Positions 8,701 through 17,553 of a DNA stretch of 64,000 nt are shown in pieces. The translations under genes were made by a program, and so were the position numbers. Under the pieces are notes generated by a model. It ran no database searches and had not been told where the DNA came from. It saw only the letters and a list, made by a program, of their open reading frames with translations. How positions within the stretch are numbered: position 1 is the first letter of the stretch; every line of letters starts with the position of its first letter. Source of the DNA: an uncultured Aquimarina sp. GTDB lineage: Bacteria > Bacteroidota > Bacteroidia > Flavobacteriales > Flavobacteriaceae. The stretch is taken from NCBI GenBank assembly GCA_947503835.1, contig CANNFM010000011.1, forward strand, positions 124,001-188,000. Direction: 5' to 3'.

Positions 8701-10194
8701 TTATGTGGTTAAGAGTTTTAATTCTTTATTTTCAGTATGTTGAGCTTCAATTAACCCTGCTACTAGTTTTCCAGAAATCAATGAAGGAGGCACTCCTGGA
8801 CCGGGAACTGTAAGTTGTCCGGTAAAGAATAAATTCTTTACTTTTTTACTTTTCAGCTTAGGCCTTAAAAATGCGGTTTGCAGCAGTGTGTTTGCCATTC
8901 CATATGCATTTCCTTTATAGGAGTTATATTCTTCTACAAAATCATTAACACAAAAGCTCTCTCTAAAGATAATATTATTTCTAACATTCTGATTTGTTAG
9001 GTTCTCAAAACGAGTAATTATTTTTTCAAAATACTCTTCTCTAAGTTGCTCATTATCTTCTATACCCGGTGCTAGAGGAATAAGAAAAAACCCATTTTCA
9101 TTGCCTTCAGGTGCTGTGCCTGGATCTGTTAGGGATGTGAAATTTGCATAAAAAAGAGGTTTTTTCGGCCACTTTGGGTCATCATAAATTTCTCGGGCAT
9201 GAACATCAAAATCGGTATCAAAAAACAAATTGTGATGATTGATGTTTTTTAATTTTTTATTAAACCCTACATAAAAAAGTAGGGATGATGGAGCAAAAGT
9301 TCTGCTATCCCAGTATTTTTCGGAATATTGGCGATATTCTGGGGCTAATAAGGTTTCTCCATGATGGTAATCTGCTCCGCACAAGACAATATCAGAATCA
9401 ATCTTCTCTGAGTTTACTATAAGGCCTACTGCTTCATGGTTTTTAACTGCTATTTTTTCTACCGTAGCATTGGTTTGTATTTTTATACCTAGTGACTTGG
9501 CTAATTTTTCCATACCAAGTATTACTTCATACATTCCGCCTTTTGGATGCCAGGTTCCCAGTCCAAAATCAGCGTAGTTCATAAAACTATAAAAGGCAGG
9601 TGTATCGCTTGGTTTTGCTCCTAAAAATAATACAGGAAACTCAAGTATTTGTATTAGCTTTTCATTTTTAAACTCTTTTCTAACTTCTTTTGAAATGGTG
9701 CTGAAGAACTGCCCTATACGTTGTAAAGTCTCTTTTGTTACTAATTCTAAAGGAGATACCCCTGGTCTGTATACCAGACTTTTTATAGCTATTTCGTAAT
9801 TATTCTGAGCAGTTTTTATAAATTTTTTCAGTTTATCAGAACTTCCTTTTTCTTCAGCTTCAAATGCTTGGTATATTTTATCCAAAGTATCTTCAATAAG
9901 GATACTTTCATTATCTTTAAAAAAGACCTTATACGCTGGGTTAAGCTTCTCTAGCGTATAATAATCAGATACAGATGTATTAAAATCATTAAAAAAACTT
10001 TCAAACACATCCGGCATCCAATACCAAGAGGGACCAATGTCAAATGTAAATCCCTCTTTTTTTAATTGCCTCGCTCTTCCGCCAATAGTTGAATTTTTCT
10101 CATAAATTGTTACATCATGCCCTAATTGTGCTAAATAGCAAGATGCAGATAAAGATGAAAATCCAGAACCAATAATTGCTACTTTTTTAGACAT
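8701..10194 (-). CDS. crtI: Phytoene desaturase
   Basis: FAD-dependent CrtI-type enzyme that desaturates phytoene towards lycopene. 497 residues. The N-terminal dinucleotide-binding motif is AIIGSGFSSLSASCYLAQLG followed by YEKNSTIGGRAR. The C-terminal FAD motif is FFTGQLTVPGPGVPPSLISG, typical of bacterial CrtI. It begins 18 bases after the MerR-type regulator and is followed by crtB. The expected number of desaturation steps (four, to lycopene) is inferred from the presence of crtZ rather than seen. Confidence 0.96.
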   Translation of the reverse strand: MSKKVAIIGSGFSSLSASCYLAQLGHDVTIYEKNSTIGGRARQLKKEGFTFDIGPSWYWMPDVFESFFNDFNTSVSDYYTLEKLNPAYKVFFKDNESILIEDTLDKIYQAFEAEEKGSSDKLKKFIKTAQNNYEIAIKSLVYRPGVSPLELVTKETLQRIGQFFSTISKEVRKEFKNEKLIQILEFPVLFLGAKPSDTPAFYSFMNYADFGLGTWHPKGGMYEVILGMEKLAKSLGIKIQTNATVEKIAVKNHEAVGLIVNSEKIDSDIVLCGADYHHGETLLAPEYRQYSEKYWDSRTFAPSSLLFYVGFNKKLKNINHHNLFFDTDFDVHAREIYDDPKWPKKPLFYANFTSLTDPGTAPEGNENGFFLIPLAPGIEDNEQLREEYFEKIITRFENLTNQNVRNNIIFRESFCVNDFVEEYNSYKGNAYGMANTLLQTAFLRPKLKSKKVKNLFFTGQLTVPGPGVPPSLISGKLVAGLIEAQHTENKELKLLTT

Positions 10195-10212
10195 GTTTAT
10201 AAATTATGATTG

Positions 10213-11112
10213 TTATTGAAGCTCGGATAACAAAGAGCTTATAGAATTAAAATAGCGATGGTTTGGCGCACTACTTTCGGTAATATTTGTAATTTGTTTG
10301 CCTAACATCCAAAACTCACTTATGCGATCATGACACACTATCCTGTTAAAATCTTCAACATATTTAGGGAGATTGTCTTTTTCTGGTCTTATCGTAAAAT
10401 AAGATACAAACACCGTATTTTTATGAAATGCAAGCATATTAGGTAAGCTATCCAATGGTATGCTTGAGCCTAAGTATATAGCTTTATATCCATGTAATAA
10501 TATCTCATAATTTATATAGAGCAACCCTAATTCATGTATTTCATTTTCGGGTAAATACAGAATAAATGCTTTGTCCTTTTTGGTTGGATTAGAGTACTGT
10601 AATTTTTCTATATTAAGAAGTAATTTCTGCTTAATTAAGTTAGATATAAAATGCTCATGAGAAGGATTAATGGTATCGGTTTGCCATAATAACCCGATTT
10701 CTTTAAGAAGAGGAACAAAAACATCAATAAATATTTGCCTAAAATTTCTTTTCTTTTCTAATTGCTCATACGTACCAAGGAAAAGCTCTAAGTCATAATT
10801 AAGCATAGAAATCTTAAAAGAATTTATCGCTTGATTTTTGGTGCTATTATCAGATACAATGCTTCTAACATATTCGTTTATTTCTTCTTCATCAAGTTTA
10901 GAAATTCTTGATATTTTATAGCCACTATTAACCAGATAGGTAACATTTAGTAACTTCTGAAGACTTTTTAAATTATACGTCCTGATATTGGTCTCTGTGC
11001 GATTAGGAGAAAGTAGGTTGTATCTTTTTTCCCATATTCGTATAGTATGTGCTTTAACACCACATAGATTTTCAAGATCCTTAATACTAAAAGTTTGTTG
11101 AATATTGTTCAC
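10213..11112 (-). CDS. MerR-family regulator with cobalamin-binding domain (CarH/LitR-like)
   Basis: Leader gene of the carotenoid operon. A MerR helix-turn-helix (FSIKDLENLCGVKAHTIRIW) is followed by a region matching the B12-binding part of CarH. The Wx9EH motif is present (W143, E153, H154 from the GTG start), and EIHELG (H193) corresponds to the DxHxxG motif whose His ligates cobalt, with Asp changed to Glu. CarH proteins repress carotenoid genes in the dark and release DNA when light breaks the Co-C bond of adenosylcobalamin. The GTG at 11112 is chosen because a TTG at 11136 lies inside the -7 element. Light control is an inference. Confidence 0.85.
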   Translation of the reverse strand: MNNIQQTFSIKDLENLCGVKAHTIRIWEKRYNLLSPNRTETNIRTYNLKSLQKLLNVTYLVNSGYKISRISKLDEEEINEYVRSIVSDNSTKNQAINSFKISMLNYDLELFLGTYEQLEKKRNFRQIFIDVFVPLLKEIGLLWQTDTINPSHEHFISNLIKQKLLLNIEKLQYSNPTKKDKAFILYLPENEIHELGLLYINYEILLHGYKAIYLGSSIPLDSLPNMLAFHKNTVFVSYFTIRPEKDNLPKYVEDFNRIVCHDRISEFWMLGKQITNITESSAPNHRYFNSISSLLSELQ

Positions 11113-11125
11113 TATTATTATAAAA

Positions 11126-11205
11126 TTGTTAAACAAAACTAGGTAAAAGAATTTGTTTACTTTTTCATTTTTTGTTAAAATAATAATGTTTTTTGTTAAA
11201 ATAAT
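11126..11205 (-). promoter_or_regulatory. Carotenoid operon promoter with three TTGTTAAA boxes
   Basis: On the minus strand TAGTTTTG (11134-11141) is a perfect -7 element about 20 bases before the regulator's GTG. A 17-bp direct repeat, TTTTTTGTTAAAATAAT on the plus strand, occurs at 11168-11184 and 11189-11205, a spacing of 21 bp (two helical turns). A third TTGTTAAA copy at 11126-11133 covers the likely transcription start. The boxes are candidate operators for the MerR regulator. The remaining sequence to 11394 shows nothing else. Confidence 0.5.
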
Positions 11206-11394
11206 GTGATTTATTTAATATAAATGGACATCAAATAGGTTTCATAGTAAAGGATTGTTAATAGAATCAGCAAAGTAATATTGTTGTGATTTTGTAGAAA
11301 TTTGTACGGTTTGATGCTCAACTTTTGAGTATTTACCTACCTTATGTATTGATACAGTACTAATTATTGAAAATCATGGATGGGAGACTATCTT

Positions 11395-12636
11395 TTAATT
11401 GAATTTTATTTTCTTAAACCAAATATCTTTTAAGCTTAGATTAATATTTATTTGGTTAAAATTTTCTTGTATAAGAATACCTTCGACTGCACCTCTTTGT
11501 CCTGTAGTATAAGATATATTGAGCGTCGAGGTGCCTCTTCTGCTTATGGGTAGGCCTAATCCAGCTGTAAAGCTATAATTGTCAATTACCTTATTGTTTA
11601 CTTTTAGGTATCCCGAATCATAATTGAGCCCGGCTCTAAACTCTATATTTTGCCAATACTTTAGTCCTTGCTCTCTCGCACGATATTGTGCACCAAGACT
11701 TACAACAGATTGGTCCACGAATTCTCCTATATCGTCTTTTTGATCGGTAAGTCCCCATAGATTTCTTTTGTAGTCGGCATTTAATGTGATACCGTCAAAG
11801 GGTTTTAAAGCTAACCCAAAACCAATTTCTAGAGGTAGTTTGAAGTTAGGAATGTTTAATCCTTCTTCATCTTCAGTTTCGGTGGTAATAAAATCTAAGC
11901 TTTTGTTTACAAATCGATCTTGAGAACCGTTTAAAGATGTTGGTAAATCCGTAGTGAAACCTATAGCGTATTTGGGGTTGATTTCATATTGAAAACCAAC
12001 ACCAAATCGAAAACCGTTGTAATAATTTTCTTCATCGATATTTAAAAAAGCATCTCCAATCAAAATGTTCTCAGTTTCTTTAATAGATCCAAATAGAAAT
12101 GAAGTTCTAAGGCCCAGGCTAAAGTTGTCATAAAGCTGATAACCATAATTTAGTCGTAAGTCACTTAATCCTCCCGATCCAAAAATATTACTCGTAAACT
12201 CATCTTGTGACCCCTCTATATTACTTTCAATGCCAATTAAGGCATAACCAACGTTTGTAAAAGGAACTATAGATAACCCCAGACCAGATTTGTCACTTAC
12301 GCTAAATGCAAAAGCCAAATTTGAAAAATTTGCGGCCAGTCGAAGTTCATCTTTATTGTTGTTTGTAATTTTATTTAACTCTCCTAAAAAACCAATGTCT
12401 AATAGAAAAGTTTTATCAGGAATTGTAGAAAAAGAAGCCGGATTGTAGTTGTTAATTTGATTTTTACTCTCAAGAGCAATTCCACCATTGCCTAATGCAC
12501 TGTTTTTTCCAATATTTGAGTTGGACTGAACTCCAAGTCCAAATAATGAATATGGAGACCCTGTGAGATTATTGGTTTGAGAATGTAAAGTGGTTGTACA
12601 TACAGTGATTACTAAGATTTTAAAATATTTATTCAT
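11395..12636 (-). CDS. Outer-membrane beta-barrel protein
   Basis: A secreted protein of 413 residues (start taken at the ATG giving MNKYFKILVITVC; earlier in-frame starts up to 12654 exist). After the signal peptide (cut near LHSQ) it begins with SPYSLFGLGVQ, then alternates short turns with amphipathic strands (GLGLSIVPFTNVGYALIG, FRFGVGFQYEINPKYAIGF), and ends with a strand-like segment. This is the style of Bacteroidota FadL-like or porin-like barrels, probably about 14 strands. The start overlaps the end of the upstream DUF4270 gene by eight bases, so the two are translated together. Transported substrate unknown. Confidence 0.75.
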   Translation of the reverse strand: MNKYFKILVITVCTTTLHSQTNNLTGSPYSLFGLGVQSNSNIGKNSALGNGGIALESKNQINNYNPASFSTIPDKTFLLDIGFLGELNKITNNNKDELRLAANFSNLAFAFSVSDKSGLGLSIVPFTNVGYALIGIESNIEGSQDEFTSNIFGSGGLSDLRLNYGYQLYDNFSLGLRTSFLFGSIKETENILIGDAFLNIDEENYYNGFRFGVGFQYEINPKYAIGFTTDLPTSLNGSQDRFVNKSLDFITTETEDEEGLNIPNFKLPLEIGFGLALKPFDGITLNADYKRNLWGLTDQKDDIGEFVDQSVVSLGAQYRAREQGLKYWQNIEFRAGLNYDSGYLKVNNKVIDNYSFTAGLGLPISRRGTSTLNISYTTGQRGAVEGILIQENFNQININLSLKDIWFKKIKFN

Positions 12637-13951
12637 TTTCATCATATATAGCATAAGTGATAATTAGCTGTGCTTCAAGATCTTCGCTGTTTTCTCCTTC
12701 TAATATGATTCGGTCTACTGTGTTGTTATAGTTTTTTGGAAATATTACAATCGCATTATCGGTTTCGGGAGCTTCAGATAGTTCTTCTTCTAAATAAACA
12801 CCCACTGGGATTTCATATACGATTTCATTGAATTCTTTATCACTTTGATTAATAATAGCAAATACATCACCAAGACCATTAAATAATTGACTTCCGAGGA
12901 TGTTATTTTGATCGATCTTATTTACAAGAAGAGAGTCTCGTATAGGAAGAAGGTCGTTAAATTCTTGTGGAGGAGGTTTGATTCTTAGCGTGGCTTCCAA
13001 GATGGTACCGGTACCAGGGATTTCGAAGATATTTTTAATTGTTGGGAATTGAATCCTGGTAATTAAACCAGAACCTGCTTGTATATAACTTCTGTTATTG
13101 GCTTTTTGATCCTGCGAAGACAAATTAATTTCTTGATCAGTAAGGCTTTCGAAAATAGTTCCTGCGGTGTTACTTCTAATAGCATTAAAGAATGTTGGAA
13201 ATGTTTCTGTCGAATTGACCACTAGATCAAATGTCTGTTCATCGTCTTCAAATTCCCCAGGCGTTCTATAAAAAAACCTAAGATAGGTTTCAGTGTTATC
13301 AACTGCAAACCCAATGATTGAAGAGTCATCCATGCGTCCTGGAAGTAATGCCAGCCCTTTAAATTCATTTCGTAATTCATCGGTGTCATTTATTTCTCCA
13401 GACTGCATTTTTTCAAATAGCGGTCTACCTATAAAATCGGGTATTGTAATATGTATAGAGTCTTCTTTTTGAGGTTCAGGAAAGAAGTTTTTGCTGGCAA
13501 TAAAGTTTTCGTCATAAGGTATTATACTGGTGTTGTAAAATGCATCATCATTTGGCCTAACTTCATCTTTTAATAGATGAACTTGTATGGAAGATACTTT
13601 AAGTGTGTCGCTATAAAAATAGCCATCATAGTTTAGAATCAATGCAACACTATCTAATTCGGCTTCGTCTGAAATAGAATAATCTAATGCTGTAAGCTCC
13701 ATAAAACTGGCAGCTCTGGTAGTATCAAATACCTCATCTTTGTATTGACCAATTAATATTCGATTAGTTGAAGAAGTTACTATGCTATCAAATTTGTATG
13801 TGGATAATTCTACAGCAAAAGTATCTATAGATAGTATCCTAACATTTGAGTTAGTGAAATCTTGTCCTACTTCTAGAGTAGGTATGTCTTCTTGTTCTGA
13901 ACAAGAAATAAAAGTTATTGAAGCGCAGAGTGTAAATAATAAAAATTTCAT
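12629..13951 (-). CDS. DUF4270 family lipoprotein
   Basis: A 440-residue lipoprotein with lipobox TFISC (Cys17) followed by SEQED. It matches the DUF4270 pattern: an early segment FDSIVTSSTNRILIGQYKDE, a jelly-roll-like middle (DSVALILNYDGYFYSD), and late strands such as GTILEATLRIKPPP. DUF4270 proteins are common in Flavobacteriia and have no established function. The end overlaps the start of the outer-membrane barrel gene by eight bases, which suggests that the lipoprotein and the barrel form a functional pair. The 220 bases to the divergent gene at 14173 hold the control region. Confidence 0.8.
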   Translation of the reverse strand: MKFLLFTLCASITFISCSEQEDIPTLEVGQDFTNSNVRILSIDTFAVELSTYKFDSIVTSSTNRILIGQYKDEVFDTTRAASFMELTALDYSISDEAELDSVALILNYDGYFYSDTLKVSSIQVHLLKDEVRPNDDAFYNTSIIPYDENFIASKNFFPEPQKEDSIHITIPDFIGRPLFEKMQSGEINDTDELRNEFKGLALLPGRMDDSSIIGFAVDNTETYLRFFYRTPGEFEDDEQTFDLVVNSTETFPTFFNAIRSNTAGTIFESLTDQEINLSSQDQKANNRSYIQAGSGLITRIQFPTIKNIFEIPGTGTILEATLRIKPPPQEFNDLLPIRDSLLVNKIDQNNILGSQLFNGLGDVFAIINQSDKEFNEIVYEIPVGVYLEEELSEAPETDNAIVIFPKNYNNTVDRIILEGENSEDLEAQLIITYAIYDENE

Positions 13952-14150
13952 TTGGACTATTTTCTAAAACAAAAGAAATAGACAAGTTGTCCTTCTGAAA
14001 CTATAATATACTTACTGACAAAATGTATAGACTAATCCTTGTTTCTTTTCGACGAAGAGAGTTTTTTTGAATTGGTAGGTAAAAAAAAAGGTTTTGTCCA
14101 TATAGTTTTGGTCTCTGTATATTTTTTTTTCTTCGGTTATACTCCTGCAA

Positions 14151-14158
14151 TACTTTTG
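14151..14158 (+). promoter_or_regulatory. -7 element ahead of the barrel/Kelch/two-component run
   Basis: TACTTTTG fits TAnnTTTG and sits 15 bases before the ATG at 14173. No TTG lies at the ideal -33 spacing. Confidence 0.45.
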
Positions 14159-14172
14159 GTGAAAAATCGTGC

Positions 14173-15060
14173 ATGCAATATCATTTTAGACATATTGTTC
14201 TGGTAATAGGAGCTGCAAATGTATTATGGAGCCAAAATCCAAGTAAAGAAAATGTTGAGTTTGAATATGGTGTTATGCCTAATGTTGGAGAAACTAATAT
14301 TGAAAAATACACCTTGAATTTAAATTTAGGGAAGAAATTTACTAAAGTTGGAACAATAGGTTTTGGTGTATCGTATAACGCATATGATTTTATGTTTAAC
14401 AATGCTTCTAATGTGCTTGATGCCTCAGCATATGAAAACATACATGATCTAAAGCTAGGAGTAGAGTATAGATACGATATAAATACATCCTGGTCGGCAA
14501 ATCTGATGTTTTCTCCTACAATATCGTCTAGTCTAAGCGAAAGTATAAGTGAAGAAGATCTTATTCTTAGTTCTTGGGCAACCTTGTCAAAAAGTTGGGG
14601 GAACAAAAACAAACAAGCTTCACTAGCTTTTGGTGTTGGATATGGCCCTTATTTTGGTAAGCCTCAGGTTATACCGATAATTTCATTCAGAAAAAAAATA
14701 AATGAAAGATGGGACTATACTTTAGAAGTTCCAAGAGTTAACCTAAGTTATCGTATTAACGAGAGACATGAGATATCTTCCGAGGGTATTTTTAAAGGGC
14801 TTTTTGGTAATGTTTCTTCTGAAGTAGATGTTCCCGAAGTAGGTTCCTTGCAAAATACCAAACTACAATATAATTCTTTAGATATAGGTCTGAAATATAA
14901 GTACAGGATTCAACCAAACTGGACCACTGTTATTAAACTGGGGTATTCTCCTTGGAATCAACTAACAATTTTCGATGAGAAAAACAATAAAATATATGAT
15001 TTTGAAGCCAGTAGCTCACTATTCATATCCATGGGATTAAACTATAATTTAAATAAATAA
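14173..15060 (+). CDS. Outer-membrane beta-barrel protein (DUF6268-like)
   Basis: A 295-residue protein with a short signal peptide ending near VLWSQ and then repeated strand-turn-strand units (GTIGFGVSYNAYDFMF, LGVEYRYDINTSWSANLMFSP, IGLKYKYRIQPNWTTVIKLGYSP), ending in a strand with alternating hydrophobic residues (ISMGLNYNLNK). This is an outer-membrane barrel of about 12 strands, similar in layout to DUF6268 proteins; the family name is tentative. It is the first gene of a compact plus-strand run followed after three bases by a Kelch lipoprotein, then DUF4907, a sensor kinase and a LytTR regulator. Confidence 0.7.
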   Translation: MQYHFRHIVLVIGAANVLWSQNPSKENVEFEYGVMPNVGETNIEKYTLNLNLGKKFTKVGTIGFGVSYNAYDFMFNNASNVLDASAYENIHDLKLGVEYRYDINTSWSANLMFSPTISSSLSESISEEDLILSSWATLSKSWGNKNKQASLAFGVGYGPYFGKPQVIPIISFRKKINERWDYTLEVPRVNLSYRINERHEISSEGIFKGLFGNVSSEVDVPEVGSLQNTKLQYNSLDIGLKYKYRIQPNWTTVIKLGYSPWNQLTIFDEKNNKIYDFEASSSLFISMGLNYNLNK

Positions 15061-15063
15061 ATA

Positions 15064-16080
15064 ATGAAAATAAGAAATAAGTTGAAACAATCTTTAACAA
15101 TAGAGTACAAGCTCATTTTGTCGACCCTGGTTGTTCTTTTAATCGTAGGGTGTTCTGGAGATGATGACGATGATGATAAATTAGGTAATTGGGTAGAAAA
15201 CTCTGTTTTTGATGGGACCCCAAGAAGTAGCGCAATATCATTTACTATTGGAAATAAAGGATATATGGGCACCGGCTTTGATGGTGATGATTATCTGAGT
15301 GATTTTTGGGTCTATGACTTAGACGGTAACTTCTGGAGTCAATTAGCCAATTTTACAGGAAATGCCAGAAGCGCTGCTGTTGCTTTTACAGCCGATAACA
15401 ATGGATATGTAGGTCTAGGCTTTGATGGAGATAATGAATTAGGAGATTTTTATAAATATAATTTATCTACAAATAGTTGGGATTCGATTACACCGTTTGC
15501 CGGAACAGCAAGGCGTGGTGCTGTTGCTTTTAATTCTGAGACTATAGGATACGTAGGGACTGGTTTTGATGGCGATAATGATAAGAAAGATTTCTGGAAA
15601 TATTCACCGCAAACAGATACTTGGGCAGAATTAATAGGGTTTGGAGGAACTAAAAGAAGAGAGGCTACAACATTTACAATTGGGGATAAAGTATACATGG
15701 GTACTGGTAGTTCAAATGGCTTAAATCAGGATGATTTTTGGGTCTTTGATACAACTACCGAAATGTGGAGCCCTCTTACAGACTTAGATACCGATGACTA
15801 TGATCTAACAAGAAGTAATGCTGTAGGATTTAGTATAGGGGGTAAGGGGTATCTGGTATGTGGAGAAACAGGAAGTGGAATTACAGCAACAGTTTGGGAA
15901 TATGACCCGGGAAATGATAACTGGGAAGAAAAAACTTCTTTTGAAGGGGTTACAAGACAAGATGCTATTACTTTCTATAACGGAACAAAAGCATTTGTTG
16001 CACTTGGAAGAAGTGGAAACTTATACTTAGATGATAACTGGGAGTTCTTTCCCTTCGAAGAAGAAAATGATGATGATTGA
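15064..16080 (+). CDS. Kelch-repeat beta-propeller lipoprotein
   Basis: A 338-residue lipoprotein. The lipobox LLIVGC (Cys30) is followed by SGDDDDDD, an acidic tail of the kind linked to surface export in Flavobacteriia. The rest is six Kelch-like repeats of about 48 residues with the pattern R-x-A-x-x-F...GYxGxGFDGD...DFWxYxxxxxxW, enough for one six-bladed propeller. The first four blades are very alike, the last two more divergent. It begins three bases after the outer-membrane barrel gene and probably sits on the outer face with it. The ligand is unknown. Kelch propellers usually bind proteins or glycans. Confidence 0.85.
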   Translation: MKIRNKLKQSLTIEYKLILSTLVVLLIVGCSGDDDDDDKLGNWVENSVFDGTPRSSAISFTIGNKGYMGTGFDGDDYLSDFWVYDLDGNFWSQLANFTGNARSAAVAFTADNNGYVGLGFDGDNELGDFYKYNLSTNSWDSITPFAGTARRGAVAFNSETIGYVGTGFDGDNDKKDFWKYSPQTDTWAELIGFGGTKRREATTFTIGDKVYMGTGSSNGLNQDDFWVFDTTTEMWSPLTDLDTDDYDLTRSNAVGFSIGGKGYLVCGETGSGITATVWEYDPGNDNWEEKTSFEGVTRQDAITFYNGTKAFVALGRSGNLYLDDNWEFFPFEEENDDD

Positions 16081-16132
16081 TTGTTTTTTTGTTTGTGTCA
16101 GTAAGCTCTTAAACCTAAACCAATAATAGAAA

Positions 16133-16492
16133 ATGAAGTATATGAAAACAGCGTTAGGCTATATGGTAATTTTTGGAACGATAACATTTGGCGTGCTAAT
16201 CGGAAGTTATTTCTTGAAAAAAGAGAAAAAATCTAATTACTATTCTAAATATTATTGGGTAAAGGTAAAAGAGCTTTCTGATGATCAAGGATGGTATTAT
16301 GAAATTTATAAAGGTGATAGTATGTTGATTAAACAAGTAAATATACCAGGTACATCAGGAAAACAATTTTTTACATCAAATACAGACGCCAAGAAAATAG
16401 CACTGTTAGTTGTTAATAAGTTAGAGCGTAAAATTTTACCGTATATATCTCTAGCCGATCTGGATAGTTGTAACATAAATTTTAAAAAATAG
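16133..16492 (+). CDS. DUF4907 family protein
   Basis: A 119-residue protein with one N-terminal membrane helix (about 7-26) and a small soluble domain matching DUF4907: GWYYEIYKGDSMLIKQVNIPG, then FFTSNTDAKKIALLVVNKLE. Its function is not known. It lies 52 bases after the Kelch gene and 31 before the sensor kinase, in the same run, so it is probably part of the same envelope unit, acting in the periplasm from an inner-membrane anchor. Confidence 0.75.
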   Translation: MKYMKTALGYMVIFGTITFGVLIGSYFLKKEKKSNYYSKYYWVKVKELSDDQGWYYEIYKGDSMLIKQVNIPGTSGKQFFTSNTDAKKIALLVVNKLERKILPYISLADLDSCNINFKK

Positions 16493-16523
16493 TTATATTA
16501 TATATCTATAAAAGAAAAATGAT

Positions 16524-17552
16524 TTGAAAAGAACATTTCGTATTAAAGAAATTTGGATTCATATTATCTCTTGGGCTTGCTTGATGTCTTTTCCAATAGG
16601 AGTAGCAATTGTTCAAATTGGTGGTATTCATCCAGTTTTTTTGGTACAGATCCTGTTTAACCCATTAATATTTTATGCCAACTATTCTTTTCTAGCTCCA
16701 CAATTATTGCTCAAAAAGAGAATTATAACCTATGTTGTCACATCCATTGCAATTTTAACCTTGTTTAATTTTATCGCTAATAATTTTCCGATAATACACC
16801 CTTCGGGTAGAATGGATTATCTTGTTGAGTTAGAAGAGGGTTTTCCACCTGTTAAAAATCTTAGAAATCTAATAAGAGGGATTTTTTCGTTAGCATTTTT
16901 TCTTTTAGGGGGGTTCTTTCGTTTAATGGTTGATTTTTATAAAAGAGATAAGTTGTCGAAGGCGACCGATGCGCAACGAACAAAAACCGAACTTCAGTTT
17001 TTAAAAGCACAATTGAACCCTCATTTCCTTTTTAATTCGCTAAATAGTGTATATTCTTTAGTTCGTAATAAATCAAATGATGCTTCTGAAGCAGTGTTAA
17101 CATTGTCAGAATTGATGCGTTATATGTTGTATGAAGCAAATCAGGAAATCGTACCTTTAATCAAAGAAACAGAATATATCAAAAACTATGTTTCACTACA
17201 GAGACTTAGGCTATCTAATACCGAGGATGTTACATTGTCAATAAAGGGCGAATATGAAAAGAAAAATATATATCCATTACTGTTAATTTCTTTTATAGAA
17301 AATGCATTTAAGTATGGAACAGACTTTAAAGGAGTAACCGATATTGATATAAGGATTCAGGTGATAAAAAACACTCTTGTTTTTTATGTTAGTAATGTTA
17401 TTGGGGTATATAGAAAGAATATAGACAATTCTGGTGTGGGTTTGACCAACATCAAAAATCGATTAAAGCTCTTGTATCCTGATTTGTATACGCTGGAGAT
17501 AAAAGAAGAGGATAATCGATATGTGGTAAACTTAACCTTAACTCTTACCTAA
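16524..17552 (+). CDS. LytS-type sensor histidine kinase
   Basis: A 342-residue kinase with four predicted membrane helices in the first 135 residues and no extracytoplasmic sensor domain. The His_kinase phospho-acceptor box is LKAQLNPHFLFNSLNSVYSL (near residue 160), and the ATPase part has FIENAFKYG and SGVGLTNIKNRL. The start is TTG at 16524 (MKRTFRIKEIW); an ATG at 16519 is out of frame and stops at once. The stop is one base from the response-regulator ATG, so this is a matched pair with the next gene. The upstream barrel, Kelch and DUF4907 genes may be sensor partners or targets. Confidence 0.9.
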   Translation: MKRTFRIKEIWIHIISWACLMSFPIGVAIVQIGGIHPVFLVQILFNPLIFYANYSFLAPQLLLKKRIITYVVTSIAILTLFNFIANNFPIIHPSGRMDYLVELEEGFPPVKNLRNLIRGIFSLAFFLLGGFFRLMVDFYKRDKLSKATDAQRTKTELQFLKAQLNPHFLFNSLNSVYSLVRNKSNDASEAVLTLSELMRYMLYEANQEIVPLIKETEYIKNYVSLQRLRLSNTEDVTLSIKGEYEKKNIYPLLLISFIENAFKYGTDFKGVTDIDIRIQVIKNTLVFYVSNVIGVYRKNIDNSGVGLTNIKNRLKLLYPDLYTLEIKEEDNRYVVNLTLTLT

Positions 17553-17553
17553 T

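Noticed and set aside
11303..11325. Terminator after the outer-membrane barrel gene
   Set aside because: The CTCAA/TTGAG hairpin has only a five-base stem and no T run on the minus strand.
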